Assembly: GCA_049644285.1 (NCBI GenBank)
Contig: JBARRP010000344.1
Span: 5,749-69,748, forward strand
Reading direction: 5' to 3'
From: CAVRXT01 sp049644285
GTDB lineage: Bacteria > Acidobacteriota > Terriglobia > Acidiferrales > UBA7541
Length of the DNA: 64,000 nucleotides
In this document: one piece after another, positions 61,623 through 64,000 of the stretch
Position numbering within the stretch: the first letter of the stretch is position 1
Layout: each line of letters opens with the position of its first letter
Position numbers and translations under genes: made by a program
The notes under the pieces: generated by a model
What the model saw: the letters and a program-made list of their open reading frames with translations, nothing else
Databases searched by the model: none
What the model was told of the DNA's origin: nothing

Positions 61623-63179
61623 CGGGAGTGCCTTTGCCGACTTTCTGTTGGGTTATCCGACAACGGCTCAAGTCGGGCTGGGGCGTGCCACCTTGAATGC
61701 AAACACGGCTTGGGCGCATTTCTACATTCAGGATGACTGGCAAATCACACCGAGCCTGAAGCTCGACATTGGCCTTCGGTACGAATACAACCAGAACATG
61801 ACGGATTCTAATAACCAGATGGCGGCTGTAGACACGTTGGTCCCAAACGGTCGATTCGTGATCGCCAGCGATAAGGCCGGAAATATTTCACCGGCGGCCA
61901 ACTCGCTTCTTCCGTTCATTCCGATTCCGCATGTAACTTCTTCCGGAGCCAGCTGGAACAATAGTCTCCTGACGCCTAGAAACCTGCGTCTCGCTCCGCG
62001 GGCGGGACTGGCGTGGAATCTGCCGGGCAAAGCGAAGACGGTGATTCGGACGGGTTTCGGGATCTATCCAAACCAAGCCGCGTACAGCATTGTCAGCAAC
62101 TTCGCACAAAACCTGCCGTTCTTCGTGACGAAGACTGTGAACACGAGCGCGACTGTGCTCACACCGACGTTGTTCACACCAACAATACTGACGACGAACG
62201 CCGTGGGCACGGTCGGGGCCAACGATTTGAACCACGACTTCAAGATTGAATACAACGAGGTCTGGAACGTCAGCTTGGAGCGCGAGTTGACGCCCAGCAT
62301 AAACTTTTCGGCGGCCTACATCGGATCCCGAACCGTGCACGCAGACAGTTCGACGGTACTGAACGTTCCCACGCCCGGGCCGGGAGCCGTCGGGCCGCGA
62401 CGACCGATTCCGCAGATGAGTCAATTCAACACGATTCGCTGGGATGGCTGGGCGACTTATCATGCCCTGACGTTGAAAGGCACACGACGCATGTCCAAAG
62501 GTCTCTTGTTCGATGTGAACTGGACATGGTCTCACTCCATCGATGACGCTTCCGACCCTGGCACTACCTTGAACGAGACCAACCTCCCACAGGATGTACG
62601 AAACATGGCAGCAGAAAAGGCCAGTTCGAGCTTCGATCACCGTCATCGGTTCGTCGTCAGCTTCGTGTACGACATCTCCCTGGCCAGGCAATCAACCGGC
62701 TGGGTGCATGCGGTACTCGCGCAGTGGCAGGCGAGCGGCGATTTTGCGGCGCAGTCGGGTGCGCCGTTCACTGTGAACATCTCGAGCGACCAGGCCAATA
62801 TCGGTGCTGGCCCCCCGAATAGCGGGCCCAAGACAACCGCTCAATGGTTCAACACGTCCGTCTTCTCCTTGCCCGCGCTCTTCACGTTCGGGAACGCACC
62901 GCGAAATGCCGTTATCGGCCCCGGTCTGCAGGAGTTCGATCTCTCGCTTCAGAAGGATTTTGGACTGGTGGAGAATATGAAGCTGCAGTTCCGGGCCGAA
63001 GCGTACAACCTGTTCAATCGCCCCAACTTCAATATCCCGAGTCGCACCGCGTTCACGCCGAACTTCGGCACAGCGCACAAGATTCTCGTCAACTCCAGTT
63101 TGCGCTGAGACTCACCTTCTAGTAGCTGCCGCTACCGAGGCGCTGCCGCCCTAGATTCCATTAAACCCAATAAACAGAG

Positions 63180-63239
63180 ATAGGGGTAGGGCTAAAGATA
63201 GGGGTAGAGCTAAGGATAGGGGTAGAGCTAAGGATAGGG
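63180..63239 (+). repeat. 18-bp tandem repeat, 3.3 copies
   Basis: Unit ATAGGGGTAGAGCTAAGG, with the first copy differing at two positions (GGG for GAG and AAG for AGG). Copies are 63180-63197, 63198-63215, 63216-63233, then ATAGGG. There are no spacers, so this is not a CRISPR. It lies 58 bp after the receptor gene tail. Confidence 0.85.
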
Positions 63240-64000
63240 AATGGAAAAATTATAAACGTGGCGTTTTTGGGTTCCAGGGATGTGTGCATTGCGTCTGGCT
63301 TCAATCCCACATTTCGCTTAAATCCCGCATTGGGCCACTACCGTCGGACCCCACGGTGCTGGCCACTGCGGACTCGAGTATGTCGCCATTTGCAAACGCA
63401 GCGTTGGCCACAGCGGTCGCCAAATGGGCCTGGACGCATAGCACAGAGCGGTTGGAACCCCACATTGCGGTTTAGCGGGAACCGTACCTGGATGCCAATC
63501 TGACATATGGGAAATAACCGAATTCCCCCGCGCCTGGGACCGATCACCGCATAAGCTCAGAAGCGTTGGCCAAAACTGCCGCCCGTAGCGTCTAGCGGTA
63601 TGTAAGCGAGCCTTGAGAGCTGCTGGGCACCTGCAATTCCGCGATATCCAGCTCTCACTATCGGCTGAGTCCCTACCCAGGGGTGAATTTGAGCGTGAAT
63701 GGACCTGGGACGAATCCACAGGGAACACTGGAACGGATTCACATGGAACTTCGGAAGAAATCGGAAGGACTGGAGACGAGGGACCTGGGGAGAATTCACA
63801 CCGGTACACGTGGAACCAGGGAATCAGTCCGGGCCTGGAACGAAAAAACATACCGGCTGTTATTGGAGGATAACTTCCGAGCATGAGACAGCGGGGCGCT
63901 GTAAGTGGTGCCAGAAACTGGTGCAGAGTGAGATGCTACTGCGGACGTGGCTCGGCAGCTAAGGCCGACGCGCATATGGCGCTGTAAGTGCCCGTTTCCG
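63240..64000. other. 761-bp region without a supported gene
   Basis: No open frame with a ribosome binding site and a plausible product was found. Between 63290 and 63480 similar blocks such as AATCCCACATT and AACCCCACATT recur, as in multiply repeated ends of some insertion sequences. From 63690 to 63860 the plus strand is strongly purine-rich with repeated GGAAC/GGGACC. GGCGCTGTAAGTG occurs twice, at 63895-63907 and 63978-63990. These may be insertion-sequence ends or remnants. Confidence 0.4.

Larger units (their letters stand above)
59707..63122 (+). pseudogene. Oar-like TonB-dependent receptor gene scrambled by nested inversions and a C-terminal frameshift
   Basis: ATG 59707 begins a signal-like MKVKTICLALVTLGNAGYMY; another in-frame signal begins at ATG 59905 (MLIGVLILSVTAVFGQ) directly before the carboxypeptidase-regulatory-like domain GEIGGTVKDPSGGLVAGATV. 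The plug includes GHNLYLVDGVTVTDQHFNNM. The sense frame breaks at 60748. It continues on the minus strand from TTG 61622 (GGPVAKNKTFFFVSYEG), passes to the plus strand between 61098 and 61292, returns to the minus strand to 60745 (GIFTFSPRWTSSAPGLA) and resumes on the plus strand at 61619 (NGSAFADFLLGYPTTAQVGL). Near 63070 a frameshift moves the last strand (SRQLQFALRLTF, stop 63122) out of frame. Undoing the rearrangement restores the receptor. Confidence 0.85.

Noticed and set aside
63180..63239. CRISPR array
   Set aside because: The 18-bp units are contiguous with no spacers, and no cas genes are present.

Overview
The window looks like a chromosomal piece of a soil-type Acidobacteriota (Koribacter / Sulfotelmatobacter-like), probably from a metagenome. 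The evidence is the lineage style of the genes: an Oar-like TonB-dependent receptor with a carboxypeptidase-regulatory-like N-terminus, eukaryotic-type Ser/Thr kinases fused to TPR or TolB-propeller sensors, CocE/NonD and amidohydrolase secreted enzymes, and high GC. No rRNA, CRISPR array or complete insertion sequence was seen. One tRNA (Val, GAC) is present.

Layout. 1-6 kb: tail of an AHSA1-like gene, small unknowns, two decayed genes, a UDP-glucuronate decarboxylase-like enzyme and a geranylgeranyl-reductase-type flavoprotein. 6-8.7 kb: overlapping envelope cassette of a PA2779-like protein, a C39-like cysteine peptidase and a TPR/beta-barrel protein. 8.8-24 kb: CocE/NonD hydrolase; a cluster around a TetR regulator (Rieske oxygenase, PYROXD2-like flavoprotein, homocysteine methyltransferase); two glycosyltransferases; an SSS symporter with a P1 peptidase; an L13e-like small protein; ThiI; a BON-domain protein. 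24-27 kb: RRM RNA-binding protein and an acyl-CoA ligase. 26.8-35.9 kb: a complete arginine operon argR-C-B-D-F-G-H-GNAT-J on the minus strand, with six 4-bp start/stop overlaps and two candidate ARG boxes in front of argR.

37.5-41.3 kb: remnant of an integrative element downstream of tRNA-Val. It holds an integrase C-terminus and a family-A DNA polymerase C-terminus joined head to head, followed by small element genes.

41.3-51.1 kb is the most interesting region. Three minus-strand transcription units each carry a GG-N10-GC sigma-54-type promoter and, 136-141 bp further upstream, the same pair of inverted repeats spaced about two helical turns apart. This is the architecture of a bacterial enhancer-binding protein regulon. 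The same island encodes an FHA-GAF-AAA+-Fis sigma-54 activator and a Ser/Thr kinase with TPRs. Two of the three units begin with the same K-V-K-T-x-V-K-(A/T)-G N-terminus. A 52-bp direct repeat brackets the island. I infer a kinase/FHA-controlled sigma-54 regulon making secreted or peptide products; their function is unknown.

51-64 kb: a degraded HEPN-like gene, a second Ser/Thr kinase with a TolB propeller followed by remnants of another kinase and another integrase, a class II aldolase, a gene with a nonsense codon, and a TonB-dependent receptor gene. That receptor gene is scrambled by two nested inversions (outer 878 bp, inner about 195 bp), each bounded by 4-bp inverted repeats. Undoing both restores one long reading frame apart from a frameshift at the last beta strand. 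The number of frameshifts and stops in the window means either active gene decay or residual sequencing/assembly error; the sequence alone cannot separate these.
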